NCBI RefSeq assembly: GCF_009718825.1
Contig: NZ_WNHB01000027.1
Location: forward strand, 1 to 34,534
DNA: 34,534 bases
Origin: Terrilactibacillus tamarindi
GTDB lineage: Bacteria; Bacillota; Bacilli; Bacillales; Sporolactobacillaceae
Direction: 5' to 3'
Part shown: positions 17,377 to 25,911 of the stretch, piece by piece
Layout of the letters: every line of letters begins with the position of its first letter
Numbering within the stretch: position 1 is the stretch's first letter
The notes under the pieces: generated by a model
Databases searched by the model: none
Told to the model about the DNA's origin: nothing
The model's input: only the letters and a program-made list of their open reading frames with translations
Made by a program: the position numbers and the translations under genes

Positions 17377-17772
17377 CTAATAGGGCTTCTTAAAGTAGTC
17401 GTTCTCCAAATCTCGAAGCTGCTTGATTGATTCACGAGACCAAGCATCATCGCTTTTCTCCAATTTACTGTAAATTTTTTCAAGAGCACTCTTTAAAGAT
17501 CCTTTAAAATCTGGAATCGTATCCTTATCGAATGGTTTACAACTATGTAACCTAACTCGCGCTTTCTCATGGAAACTCAAGGCTTTTCTTTGATGAAAAA
17601 GGGGTACATTCACATCATGTGGATGATGTAAATCTCCTTGTGTTGGATGCGTTACGACAGCTAGGATCTCTACAACAGCCTGACTATCGTCTAACTCAAT
17701 AATTCTAGCAATATATTCCCCCGTTTTATAACGAGCATAGACAATCCCATTTACTTTTAATTGGTCTACCAT
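17377..17772 (-). CDS. kapB: Kinase-associated protein KapB
   Basis: The 131-residue protein matches B. subtilis KapB through YKTGEYIARI, AVVTHPTQGDLHHP and FHQRKALSFHEKARV. KapB is needed for sporulation kinase KinB to feed the phosphorelay to Spo0A. The B. subtilis protein is described as a lipoprotein; here there is no signal peptide or lipobox, and the sequence begins MVDQLKVNGIVYARYK, so a cytoplasmic protein is what the sequence shows. AAGGAGG is eight bases before the ATG. No kinB is in the window. It lies upstream of thyA on the same strand, about 40 nt away. Confidence 0.85.
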   Translation of the reverse strand: MVDQLKVNGIVYARYKTGEYIARIIELDDSQAVVEILAVVTHPTQGDLHHPHDVNVPLFHQRKALSFHEKARVRLHSCKPFDKDTIPDFKGSLKSALEKIYSKLEKSDDAWSRESIKQLRDLENDYFKKPY

Positions 17773-17859
17773 GTCACACGCCTCCTTAAAAGGGTTATCA
17801 TGATTTTCTTTTTCACCACATACTATTGATTAGCAAGTATTATTTGGAGGAAAAAAATC

Positions 17860-18834
17860 ATGAGTGAATTTAATCGATCAGATCATCCCCTAAACAAAAC
17901 TCGAGAAAAAGGGATAAAAGTATTAAAAAAAGAATGGCAAACTCTCTATAACTCCAATAAAGATTACGCTTCTCAATTAATTAATGATCAAGCATTGGAA
18001 TTTCCTACCCTTTTTGTTCTTCTACATGAACTAGAAGTTAGGAAAGATTCAGTAGACCTCAATGATCGAAATCAAATTGTTATCAACCATGTTAGTAATG
18101 TTTTGAGAGGCACGGATTATGGACTAACAAAGGAAAGTCCCTTTCAAGATCAACATGATACCATCGTGACGTCATTCTTATGGATCCTCGAGACAGGATC
18201 AGATTCCATTTATTCGTCAGATTATATTCAAGTAATTGATAGTACAGCGATTCAGGTTTTATTAACTTTTCATCAGGATTACCTTGAACAGATCATCAGA
18301 TTATTATTTTTTAGAAATCGTCATAAATCCCAGCGTCATTATTTACTTTGGGCCATTTACGAACTATGTGATCCAACCATTCTTCTTCACTTTTCGAATT
18401 ATCTATTATCGGAACATCCTATCGATCGAAAATACGCAAAGCAATTGTTGAGTTTTATACCTGAAGTTCAAAGCTCGACCAACGAAGAAACTTTTGATGT
18501 ATTCGTGAATTGGTATGAGCATAATAGCCCTTATCTTGTTTATACGGGAGAAACGAATGACGTCTCTCCAGACCACCATCCATTTCGCATTCACTATGCT
18601 GCTAAGTATTTAGGTATACCCATATCACATAAAACCGGGAATCCCCTTCTTAAATTATCTTCTACAGATGTACGGAACTATCACTATTTTATCCAATTAT
18701 CGGAACAAGAACAAATGACATTAGCAGAAAAATCATCAAAGCTTCGATTACAGAATCGTTCAAAATGGAAACAAATTCTTACCTATTCATTTCAAGATCA
18801 ACGCTTATTCTTGAATGAAGGAGGCAGGCTATGA
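17860..18834 (+). CDS. Unknown 324-residue protein coupled to spore transglutaminase
   Basis: I do not recognise this protein. It is mostly helical, with repeated amphipathic stretches such as QVLLTFHQDYLEQIIRLLFF (about 131-150) and HYLLWAIYELCDPTILLHFS (about 160-180) that recall HEAT-type arrays. It has no signal peptide, no membrane segment and no evident catalytic motif. GGAGG precedes the ATG. Its stop overlaps the tgl start as ATGA, so the two proteins are made from one mRNA and probably coupled. That suggests a role in the mother cell during coat assembly, as a partner or chaperone of Tgl, but this is inference from position only. Confidence 0.7.
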   Translation: MSEFNRSDHPLNKTREKGIKVLKKEWQTLYNSNKDYASQLINDQALEFPTLFVLLHELEVRKDSVDLNDRNQIVINHVSNVLRGTDYGLTKESPFQDQHDTIVTSFLWILETGSDSIYSSDYIQVIDSTAIQVLLTFHQDYLEQIIRLLFFRNRHKSQRHYLLWAIYELCDPTILLHFSNYLLSEHPIDRKYAKQLLSFIPEVQSSTNEETFDVFVNWYEHNSPYLVYTGETNDVSPDHHPFRIHYAAKYLGIPISHKTGNPLLKLSSTDVRNYHYFIQLSEQEQMTLAEKSSKLRLQNRSKWKQILTYSFQDQRLFLNEGGRL

Positions 18835-19607
18835 TAGTAATCCAAGGTCGTCCCATTTCATCTGTCGATCAACAGATGCTGACAAGCTTAGGTCCATTTG
18901 CAAATGAAATTGTCTTTGGACTAAACAACGATTCACGTCCTTACCAATACCCCAATCAAGAAGCTTTCATTTTTGAAATAAAATTAAGGCAAGCGATCAT
19001 TGATGCTGCGTATCTCTTATTAGAAAGCCGAGCCAGTTTTGCCACTTTTTATTATTCAGCCTGTAATCCACAGTTTTGGACGCTTAATGAGGAAGGTGGT
19101 TTTGAATTAAGGGCAGGAAGCTCACCAAGCATGGCCATCATTGACATTTTTACTAATGGAGACCAATATGCATTTGAATGTGCAACAGCCATGATGATTA
19201 TCTTATACAGAGCGTTAATTCAAGTGATTGGATCACATCATTTTGATCAATTTTACCGCCAACTATATCTATGGGATTGGCATCATCATACTTCCTATCC
19301 TCTGATTTTAATAGATGATGCAGCTCAAGGAATTCTTGGAGATATCCGATATTTCAAGAATCCCGAAGTAAATCCAAGAACACCACAATGGCAAGGTGAG
19401 AATGCCATCCAAATGCCAGATCAAAAGTTTTTCGGACATGGAATAGGAAACCTTGATGCGAATACCATCATCGATGAGTTAAACAAATATCGACGAATTG
19501 GTGCTACTGTTTCGGCTTATCTGATGACAAATGCAACGCGTCCAAATTTTAATTTCTTATATAATTATACATCAAATGTTAGTGGGCTGAATCGTGTTCA
19601 TATTTAA
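18831..19607 (+). CDS. tgl: Protein-glutamine gamma-glutamyltransferase (spore coat transglutaminase)
   Basis: The 258-residue protein matches B. subtilis Tgl (245 residues). The catalytic Cys is C117 in YAFECATAM, preceded by E116; the second catalytic Glu is E190 in QWQGENAI, and GHGIG follows with His203, where B. subtilis Tgl has AHGLG. LGDIRYFKNPEVNP and LNKYRRIGATVSAYL are conserved blocks. Tgl cross-links coat proteins such as GerQ through glutamyl-lysine bonds late in sporulation. It overlaps the upstream unknown gene by 4 nt. No clear terminator is visible downstream. Confidence 0.92.
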   Translation: MIVIQGRPISSVDQQMLTSLGPFANEIVFGLNNDSRPYQYPNQEAFIFEIKLRQAIIDAAYLLLESRASFATFYYSACNPQFWTLNEEGGFELRAGSSPSMAIIDIFTNGDQYAFECATAMMIILYRALIQVIGSHHFDQFYRQLYLWDWHHHTSYPLILIDDAAQGILGDIRYFKNPEVNPRTPQWQGENAIQMPDQKFFGHGIGNLDANTIIDELNKYRRIGATVSAYLMTNATRPNFNFLYNYTSNVSGLNRVHI

Positions 19608-19667
19608 CAAGGTTCTACTCAATATGAGTACGATTAACATAAATCATATTTAAGAAGTGGTCCACGT

Positions 19668-20837
19668 TTATTCTCGTTCAAATGCCCGTTTCCCGAGAGT
19701 CTGCAAAACAATATCATCACTTGGCGGATTATGGATTCCTGCACGAATGTCTCTGTAATACCGTTCAAAAGGCTCTGAACGGAATAAACTTGTACCACCA
19801 ACCACTCGCATAGCTAGATCAACGGCTTTAAGAGCTGCATTCGTCGCCGCATATTTGACAGCTTGTAACTCTGGGCCCAAGTTTTCACGTCTTTCAGGAA
19901 ATTCGTCCCACTCAGCTGCTACACCATACATCAAATATCTCGCCTTCATGAGTTCTAGATCAATTTGTCCAACCTTGTTTTTAATGTGCTCCAATTCACT
20001 GATCGGATGATTTAAACTGTTTGGTTTGTAGTTAGCGGCAAACTCAATCATATCTTGGCGACAACCTAGAGCAATACCTAAATAACAAGCAGGAATATGT
20101 ATTAACCAACCAGGGGGTGTATGCTTTTTATCTTGCCAACCAATTCGCTCAACATAGGCATTTTTATCGATTTTAACATGGTCAATGATTAAGTCATCAC
20201 TTCGAGTGGCTCTCATTCCAAGCGTGTCCCAAGTTTGTTTCGTTGAAACGCCAGCTGCATCTCTAGGTACTAAAAACCCTCCAATATCATCGCTACCTTT
20301 AATTGACGCACTAACAATAAAGTAATCAGCAATAGGGGCTAGGGATGTAAATGTTTTATGCCCGTTGATCAGCCATCCATCCTCAGTCTGAACAGCTTCT
20401 GTCTCAGGCTTCCCCCCTCTTGTTGGGCTACCTGTTTTTGGCTCCGTTGCGGCTCGATTTATCACGATCTTATCTTGAACTATTTTTTTGCAAATCTTTT
20501 CAAAATTAGATGGCTCCCACTCTCTTCGAGTCGCTAAGTCCATCACTATACCGAGATGCCAGCCGGCACATAACGCGGTTGGGCCATCTCCTTGAGCTAT
20601 ATTTTCTTGAATGAGAGCAAATTCATACAGCGATAAATCCTGACCCCCATAACTTTTAGGCACGGACAAAGCCGTATAACCTGATTCTTTTAATTCTGCA
20701 AAATTTTCAAATGGAAATGATGCTTCTTTATCATAGTTTGCCGCTCTAAGTTTGAATTTTTTAGCGTGCGCTTTCGCCATGTTAACGAGTTCTTTATGCC
20801 GGTCATTTTTTATAAAAGAAGCATAGGGATCAAACAT
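19668..20837 (-). CDS. Acyl-CoA dehydrogenase family flavoprotein (YdbM type)
   Basis: The 389-residue protein has the three acyl-CoA dehydrogenase parts: a helical N-domain with SVPKSYGGQDLSLYEFALI, a middle beta domain with INRAATEPKTGSP and WLINGHKTFTSLA, and a helical C-domain with AMRVVGGTSLFRSEPFERYYRD. It resembles B. subtilis YdbM. The loop where classical enzymes place a catalytic Glu (YEGT) reads HNPPSDD here, as in the DszC/SfnB-like flavin monooxygenase side of the family. It may thus not be a beta-oxidation enzyme. GGAGG precedes the ATG. The gene stands alone. Confidence 0.75.
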   Translation of the reverse strand: MFDPYASFIKNDRHKELVNMAKAHAKKFKLRAANYDKEASFPFENFAELKESGYTALSVPKSYGGQDLSLYEFALIQENIAQGDGPTALCAGWHLGIVMDLATRREWEPSNFEKICKKIVQDKIVINRAATEPKTGSPTRGGKPETEAVQTEDGWLINGHKTFTSLAPIADYFIVSASIKGSDDIGGFLVPRDAAGVSTKQTWDTLGMRATRSDDLIIDHVKIDKNAYVERIGWQDKKHTPPGWLIHIPACYLGIALGCRQDMIEFAANYKPNSLNHPISELEHIKNKVGQIDLELMKARYLMYGVAAEWDEFPERRENLGPELQAVKYAATNAALKAVDLAMRVVGGTSLFRSEPFERYYRDIRAGIHNPPSDDIVLQTLGKRAFERE

Positions 20838-20923
20838 GTTAGCCCTCCTATCAAGACATTAATTTTTGAATTATCTTGTTCTATTTTATCGTAACGCATC
20901 CTCATTGTCATACAGATTAAAAA

Positions 20924-20964
20924 AATAAAAACATGCAGAGCATAAAAACCACCTGCATGTTTTT
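20924..20964. terminator. Bidirectional terminator between acyl-CoA dehydrogenase and trhO
   Basis: AAACATGCAG and CTGCATGTTT pair perfectly (20929-20938 and 20953-20962) with a 14-base loop. T-rich tails exist on both strands. It ends trhO. Confidence 0.75.
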
Positions 20965-20975
20965 AATTAACGTAA

Positions 20976-21905
20976 TTAATTATGTTGTACAGCCTGTTTT
21001 CTTTCCAATTCAAACCGATTCCGTGGATGTTCTCTGCACTCGTCAGAACATGAACGATGGTATTTCTCCTCACATTCAGGGCAACAAACATATTGTCTAT
21101 TACATTCTGGATTAGCGCAGTTTACAAGTCGATCTACTTCTTTTCCACAATGATGACAGTGGCTTATAACAACATCTTCATCCGTTCTATTCACAGGTAC
21201 AGATATTCTTTCATCAAAGACATAGCATTTTCCATCATAAAGTCGGCCCTGAACTTCAGGATCTTTCCCATACTCGACAATACCGCCTTCTAATTGGTTA
21301 ACATCCTTAAAGCCTTCCTTAATTAGAAATCCGGTAAATTTTTCACATCTTATACCACCCGTACAATAGGTTAAGACTTTTTTATCCTTAGCATCGCTTA
21401 AATTTTCACGAATCCATTTTGGTAAATCTCGGAACGCTTTAACATCTGGGATAATGGCGTTTCTAAAATGTCCAATTTGTGTTTCATAATCGTTTCGTGC
21501 ATCAATCACCACAACATCGTCTTGTTGTAGATATTTCAGAAATTCCTTTGGAGGTAGATGTTTACCTGTAATCTGATTTGGATCTAAATCGTCATTTAGT
21601 TTAAGACTGACTATTTCATTTCTAGGTCTTACAAACATTTTTTTAAACGCATGTCCATCTGCTTCATCTATTTTAAAAACAATGTCTTTAAATCTTGGAT
21701 CTGATTTCAATGTATCCATATATTCCTGAGTCTGTTCCCAAGTTCCGGATACAGTCCCATTAATACCTTCATGTGCAACTAAGATTCTTCCTTTTAATCC
21801 TAGGTCCTTACAAAATTTAAGATGATCCTTAGCAAATGCTTCATGATCTTCAATCGGTACATACTTATAATAAAGTAATACACGATATGGTTTGTGTTCT
21901 GTCAT
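20976..21905 (-). CDS. trhO: tRNA uridine(34) hydroxylase TrhO
   Basis: From the ATG at 21905 the protein is 309 residues; a GTG 12 nt upstream sits directly on the Shine-Dalgarno and is less likely. The N-terminal alpha/beta domain ([10 protein letters not shown] to MFVRPRN) is followed by a rhodanese domain whose loop [12 protein letters not shown] carries the catalytic Cys. The C-terminal 60 residues have many Cys pairs (CHHC, CANPEC, CCPEC, CSDEC) that suggest zinc binding. This is the YceA/YbfQ family, shown to make 5-hydroxyuridine at position 34 of tRNA with oxygen. It is monocistronic. Confidence 0.9.
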   Translation of the reverse strand: MTEHKPYRVLLYYKYVPIEDHEAFAKDHLKFCKDLGLKGRILVAHEGINGTVSGTWEQTQEYMDTLKSDPRFKDIVFKIDEADGHAFKKMFVRPRNEIVSLKLNDDLDPNQITGKHLPPKEFLKYLQQDDVVVIDARNDYETQIGHFRNAIIPDVKAFRDLPKWIRENLSDAKDKKVLTYCTGGIRCEKFTGFLIKEGFKDVNQLEGGIVEYGKDPEVQGRLYDGKCYVFDERISVPVNRTDEDVVISHCHHCGKEVDRLVNCANPECNRQYVCCPECEEKYHRSCSDECREHPRNRFELERKQAVQHN

Positions 21906-22091
21906 ATTTAATTCCACCCTTTTTCATTAATAAATATTGCAGTTATTTATTATTTTTAAACATTATATAAAATGTTAAAAAAGTGTCATAGAATATGATA
22001 CCAAACTTGAACCATTTATGCATTAGTATTGTTCATTTATTTTAATTACATCCATAGTATAGCTATAAAAAGTCATTAATTTAGGACCTTA

Positions 22092-22322
22092 TTATCTCTT
22101 TTTTAAGACTTCTATGTCTTCGCGCACTGATTCAAATTGTTGTAAAATAACCCCTTGTGCATCTTCAATAGCTAAATCATAAATCAAAGGGGCACAATTC
22201 TTCATAAAAAAATCATATAAGTTTTCGGCGCCAATAATACCAAGTTCTTTTTCATGTTCTGTATAATAGTAATCTTGAAGTTTCTCTATAATCGCATTCT
22301 TTTGCTCTGATCGAAGTCTCAT
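22092..22322 (-). CDS. DUF2164 family small protein
   Basis: The 76-residue protein matches the DUF2164 pattern: an N-terminal helix (QKNAIIEKLQDYYYTEHEKE), a middle LYDFFMKNCAPLIYDLAIEDA block and a charged C-terminal helix. The family is found in many bacteria and has no known job. AAGGTG lies seven bases before ATG. It lies downstream of brxA on the same strand, but a terminator stands between them. Confidence 0.8.
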   Translation of the reverse strand: MRLRSEQKNAIIEKLQDYYYTEHEKELGIIGAENLYDFFMKNCAPLIYDLAIEDAQGVILQQFESVREDIEVLKKR

Positions 22323-22350
22323 TACAATTCACCTTTCTAGCAAAATAAAA

Positions 22351-22398
22351 AAAAGATTCCCCTCGCTACCACGTATCCATAGTGCGTGAGAGGAACCC
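22351..22398 (-). terminator. Terminator of brxA
   Basis: On the minus strand TTCCTCTC pairs with GAGGGGAA (one G-T pair), with inner partial pairing of CACG with CGTG. A run of eight T residues follows at about 22358-22351. Confidence 0.7.
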
Positions 22399-22414
22399 TC
22401 GTTCTTACTTCTGA

Positions 22415-22846
22415 TTAGCAATACTTACGTAAAGCTGATTCAATATTGTTTTTAATCTCCTCTTGCGTGTGATCCTCAATGTCATCTCTTGGGATAAAGT
22501 GAACAACGTCTTTCCCTTTTAATAAAGCTATTGATGGAGACGATGGTTCTATACCGGTAAAATAGTCACGCATTTTTTGAGTTGCTTCACGATCTTGACC
22601 AGCAAAAACGGTTACTAGATGATCTGGTTTTTTTTCGCCTTTTAAAGCTTCGACAACCGCAGGACGAGCTAAACCAGCGGCACAACCACATACAGAGTTA
22701 ACAACAACCAAGGTTGTTCCCTCTACTTGGTTCATAAAGTTCTCCACTGATTCTGGAGTGGTAAGTTCGTTGAAATTTGCATGGGTAAGTTCCTCACGCA
22801 TTGGCTTAACAATTTGTCTCATATATTCTTCATATGCCATAGACAT
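22415..22846 (-). CDS. brxA: Bacilliredoxin BrxA (YphP)
   Basis: The 143-residue protein begins MSMAYEEYMR, as in B. subtilis YphP; an ATG 9 nt upstream is right on the ribosome site. The active-site CGC motif is C53-G54-C55 in VNSVCGCAAGLA. The conserved FAGQDREATQKMRDYFTG and SIALLKGKDVVHFIPR blocks follow. It removes bacillithiol from mixed disulfides, so the organism probably makes bacillithiol. It is transcribed alone. BrxB (YqiW) is the nearest paralogue but matches less well. Confidence 0.92.
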   Translation of the reverse strand: MSMAYEEYMRQIVKPMREELTHANFNELTTPESVENFMNQVEGTTLVVVNSVCGCAAGLARPAVVEALKGEKKPDHLVTVFAGQDREATQKMRDYFTGIEPSSPSIALLKGKDVVHFIPRDDIEDHTQEEIKNNIESALRKYC

Positions 22847-22971
22847 ATCGATCATCCTCTCTTATGTGGATCATATCCATTAATCGTGATCTTTATCGTA
22901 TAACTATAAAATATCAAGTTTTTGATTAATGTGCAAAGCACACGCTCAAAAGTGAACTGTGAAACTGATCG

Positions 22972-24657
22972 TTAAAATAAACCTTTTATCGTGCCATCAC
23001 TTAAGATATCCATTTTTAACGCTGCAGGCTCTTTTGGTAAACCTGGCATCGTCATAATGTTACCTGTTAAAGCAACAATAAAACCAGCACCTATAGAGGC
23101 ATGCAATTCACGAACGTGGATGGTGAAATCTTGTGGCCTCCCCAAACGGCTCGGGTCATCCGATAATGAATATTGTGTCTTCGCCACGCATATTGGTAGT
23201 TTATCCCAACCATGTTGATTGAATTCCTTAATTTGCTTGAGTGCTTTTTCAGAAAAAGTAACCCCTTGCCCACCATATACTTGGGTTACAATTTTATGCA
23301 ATTTTGCTTCAATACTTTCTTCTACTGCGTATAAAGGTTTAAAATGCGCCACTCCTTGGTTAATCACATTTACGACCGTACGAGCGAGTTCTTCTCCCCC
23401 AGCTCCCCCATCTGCCCAAACCGTTGATAGGGCTGAAGGGACGTTATTTTCTTTGCACCACTGATTAATAAAGTGAATTTCATCATCTGTATCCGATGTA
23501 AATCGGTTAATACCTACGATGACAGGCAGTCCAAAAGATTGAATCGTCTCAATATGTCGCTGTAAATTCGTCATACCATGTTTTAGTGCAACGAGATCTT
23601 CCTGATCTAATTCATTTTTTTGAAGTCCCCCATGCATTTTTAATGCCCTAACGGTGGCTACGATAATGACAGCTTTTGGTGACAAATGGCCGACTCTCGA
23701 TTTTATATTCAAAAATTTCTCTGCACCTAGATCAGCCCCAAATCCTGCTTCTGTAATGACATAGTCACCCAGTTTTAAAGCTAACTTTGTTGCAAGAAGA
23801 CTATTGCATCCATGAGCGATATTAGCAAAAGGTCCTCCATGTACAAGGGCTGGCGTATTTTCCAATGTTTGGACAAGGTTAGGATGTATCGCGTCTTTTA
23901 ATAGTAACGTCAATGCCCCTTGTGCATTTAAATCACGAGCAGTAATAGGCCTTTTGTCATATGTATACGCAACAACAATGCGACTTAATCTCGCTTTTAA
24001 ATCATCCATGTCTGTGGCCAAGCATAGAATCGCCATAATTTCTGAAGCAACCGTAATTTGAAAACTATCCTCTCTTGGCACACCACTAAAAGGTCCACCT
24101 AATCCAACCACTATCTGACGGAGCGCGCGATCATTCAGATCTAATGCGCGTTTCCAAACAACCCGCCGTTGATCAATATTAAGTTCATTGCCATGATAAA
24201 TATGATTATCAATTAAGGATGACAATGTGTTATTCGCTGTCGTAATGGCATGAAGATCCCCTGTAAAGTGTAAATTCAGATCATCCATCGGAACAACTTG
24301 TGAATAACCCCCACCCGCTGCACCACCTTTTAATCCCATATTGGGTCCAAGTGATGGTTCCCTAAGAGCAATAACCGTCTTCTTCCCTATACGGTTCATG
24401 GCTTGACCAAGTCCAACGGTCACAGTAGATTTTCCTTCACCTGCTGGAGTTGGATTAATTGAGGTCACTAATATAAGATTGCCATCGGCTTGATCTTTCA
24501 AACGGTCTAGTGTATGTATTGATATTTTCGCTTTATAACGTCCATAAGGTTCCCAATCGTCTTTTTCTAAATCTAATTGTGCGGCTATGTTTTCTATTGG
24601 TAAAAGTGTAGCTTGTTGTGCAATATCAACATCTGTTTTGAATTCTTGATCTTTCAC
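22972..24657 (-). CDS. fhs: Formate-tetrahydrofolate ligase
   Basis: The 561-residue enzyme uses ATP to join formate to tetrahydrofolate, making 10-formyl-THF. It has the ATP loop TPAGEGKST (70-78), [20 protein letters not shown], and the conserved [15 protein letters not shown] block. I place the start at the GTG of [10 protein letters not shown] with GGGAGG at 8 nt; the longer frame from 24687 adds ten residues with no homology. The length then fits the family (about 555-560). It is present in many bacilli. It is alone on its transcript, with repeats upstream at 24736-24767. Confidence 0.93.
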   Translation of the reverse strand: MKDQEFKTDVDIAQQATLLPIENIAAQLDLEKDDWEPYGRYKAKISIHTLDRLKDQADGNLILVTSINPTPAGEGKSTVTVGLGQAMNRIGKKTVIALREPSLGPNMGLKGGAAGGGYSQVVPMDDLNLHFTGDLHAITTANNTLSSLIDNHIYHGNELNIDQRRVVWKRALDLNDRALRQIVVGLGGPFSGVPREDSFQITVASEIMAILCLATDMDDLKARLSRIVVAYTYDKRPITARDLNAQGALTLLLKDAIHPNLVQTLENTPALVHGGPFANIAHGCNSLLATKLALKLGDYVITEAGFGADLGAEKFLNIKSRVGHLSPKAVIIVATVRALKMHGGLQKNELDQEDLVALKHGMTNLQRHIETIQSFGLPVIVGINRFTSDTDDEIHFINQWCKENNVPSALSTVWADGGAGGEELARTVVNVINQGVAHFKPLYAVEESIEAKLHKIVTQVYGGQGVTFSEKALKQIKEFNQHGWDKLPICVAKTQYSLSDDPSRLGRPQDFTIHVRELHASIGAGFIVALTGNIMTMPGLPKEPAALKMDILSDGTIKGLF

Positions 24658-24735
24658 GAAAAGAGCCTCCCAACAAACTAAGTGCAAATATTTTTAAGTT
24701 ATGACAATATTAAGATAAACTTTAAGTTCATTTTC

Positions 24736-24767
24736 TTATCCTATTTAGGTTTAGGTATTTAGGATAA
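24736..24767. promoter_or_regulatory. Inverted and direct repeats upstream of fhs
   Basis: TTATCCTA (24736-24743) and TAGGATAA (24760-24767) are a perfect 8-bp inverted repeat. Inside it and overlapping its right arm are three copies of TTTAGG (24744, 24750, 24758). It is 80 bp from the fhs start and may be an operator. A further TTATCCTTTT is at 24784. Confidence 0.4.
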
Positions 24768-24880
24768 CAACTAGATACTCGACTTATCCTTTTAATATTT
24801 ATCTAGAGTAGATATTGAAATAGGTAGAAGTGTTCAACATTATTTTAACACAAAAATCTCATCAGCTAACCACTATTTCA

Positions 24881-24909
24881 TTCACGCTTTTGATACACTA
24901 TGTTATGAT
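24881..24909 (+). promoter_or_regulatory. Promoter of the RNase HI-type gene
   Basis: TTCACG (24881-24886), 17 bp, then TATGAT (24904-24909). A start near 24916 lies downstream of the longer ORF's first ATG, which supports the start at 24938. Confidence 0.45.
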
Positions 24910-24937
24910 GGGTTTTTCATTAAGAAGGATCGTTAAA

Positions 24938-25360
24938 ATGTCCATGGATGGAGGAATGGCATTGATTGATGTCTATTTTGATGGAGCAAGCGCTGGAAAT
25001 CCAGGGTTATCGGGAGCTGGCATTTATATTAACCATCGCAAAAAGGAAGAGCGTCTGGCTGTTCCACTCGGTGTTCTAAGTAACCATGAAGCTGAATTTG
25101 AAGCGTTCATACATGCTTTATCTTACTGCAAAAATCATGGTTATCTTGAAGTGTCTTTTCGAACGGACTCTCAGCTTGTGAATCAATCGATTGAAAAAGG
25201 CTTTGTTAAACGAAAAGGTTACCAAAACTACCTTGAACGAGCAACAAAACTGATTGATGAATTTGATTTATTTTTTATCAAATGGATTCCCAGCAAACAA
25301 AATAAAAATGCAGACGAATTAGCAAAAAAAGCGATTCAAGACCAATTGAATCAAGGATAA
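24938..25360 (+). CDS. RNase HI-type (reverse transcriptase-like) protein, YpeP/RnhA family
   Basis: The 140-residue protein starts at MSMDGGMALIDV, eight bases after AAGGA. It is one RNase H fold with all four acidic residues: D15 in YFDGASAGNPG, E53 in NHEAEFEAF, D77 in RTDSQLV and D126 in NADELAKKA. That set predicts two-metal cleavage of RNA in RNA-DNA hybrids. In B. subtilis the similar YpdQ/YpeP proteins are thought inactive or weak, so activity must be shown. It is cytoplasmic and monocistronic. Confidence 0.85.
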   Translation: MSMDGGMALIDVYFDGASAGNPGLSGAGIYINHRKKEERLAVPLGVLSNHEAEFEAFIHALSYCKNHGYLEVSFRTDSQLVNQSIEKGFVKRKGYQNYLERATKLIDEFDLFFIKWIPSKQNKNADELAKKAIQDQLNQG

Positions 25361-25401
25361 ATAAGGTTTAATTTCATACAATCTTGTTTCTTATAAGCTG
25401 A

Positions 25402-25434
25402 AAAAGCGCCACTCGAAAATTGAGTGACGCTTTT
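25402..25434. terminator. Bidirectional terminator after the RNase HI gene
   Basis: AAAAGCGCCACTC (25402-25414) pairs with GAGTGACGCTTTT (25422-25434), with one mismatch. Confidence 0.7.
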
Positions 25435-25450
25435 AATATTCTATTCAATT

Positions 25451-25678
25451 TTAAGACACAAGTTTTCGATATTCTTCACTTAGTGATAAGAATAGTGCTT
25501 CGTCGCGGCAATCAAGGCTTTTATCAATCGCCACTTTCAGCTGTTCAACTCGGTGATTGTATTCAAGTTCATCCAGGATCATTTGTGCATACATTTCGAC
25601 GACTGAAATCTTAGCATGCTGTTCTTTATAAAGAACGAGCGCCTTAGTATTTTGCTGAAAAGATTGATCTTTTTTCAT
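25451..25678 (-). CDS. Small IDEAL-domain protein
   Basis: The 75-residue protein starts at MKKDQSFQQN, eight bases after GAGGGGG; a longer frame to 25735 has no ribosome site. Its second half (ILDELEYNHRVEQLKVAIDK, then SLDCRDEALFLSLSEEYRKL) matches the IDEAL domain, a short helical segment in Bacillus proteins such as ComK-linked and YpiB types. No enzyme motif is seen. It stands alone. Confidence 0.7.
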   Translation of the reverse strand: MKKDQSFQQNTKALVLYKEQHAKISVVEMYAQMILDELEYNHRVEQLKVAIDKSLDCRDEALFLSLSEEYRKLVS

Positions 25679-25864
25679 CTTAACTGCCCCCTCTGCACTT
25701 TTTACTATCTTAAACCATTTTTCAGACTTTTGCAACCTTTCCGTTTAATTTTTATTCGAAAATTTAAACAATATTTTGGTTGCGCTTACAATTTAATTAA
25801 CTAACTATAAATTATATATAGTAAAGGTCTACCCGATTTATGACTTTACGTAAAAATAAACAGC

Positions 25865-25897
25865 AAAAAAGCTAATGCTCTATTTAGGCATTAGCTT
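25865..25897 (-). terminator. Terminator of cshA
   Basis: AAGCTAATGC (25869-25878) and GCATTAGCTT (25888-25897) pair perfectly; a T run (25870-25865) follows on the minus strand. Confidence 0.85.
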
Positions 25898-25911
25898 AGG
25901 TTCATCATGTT

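Noticed and set aside
17800-17830. Possible SigK-type promoter (CATACTATT at 17819) before the tgl unit
   Set aside because: The -10-like sequence is fair, but no matching -35 lies 16-17 bp upstream; too weak to list, though sporulation control is likely.
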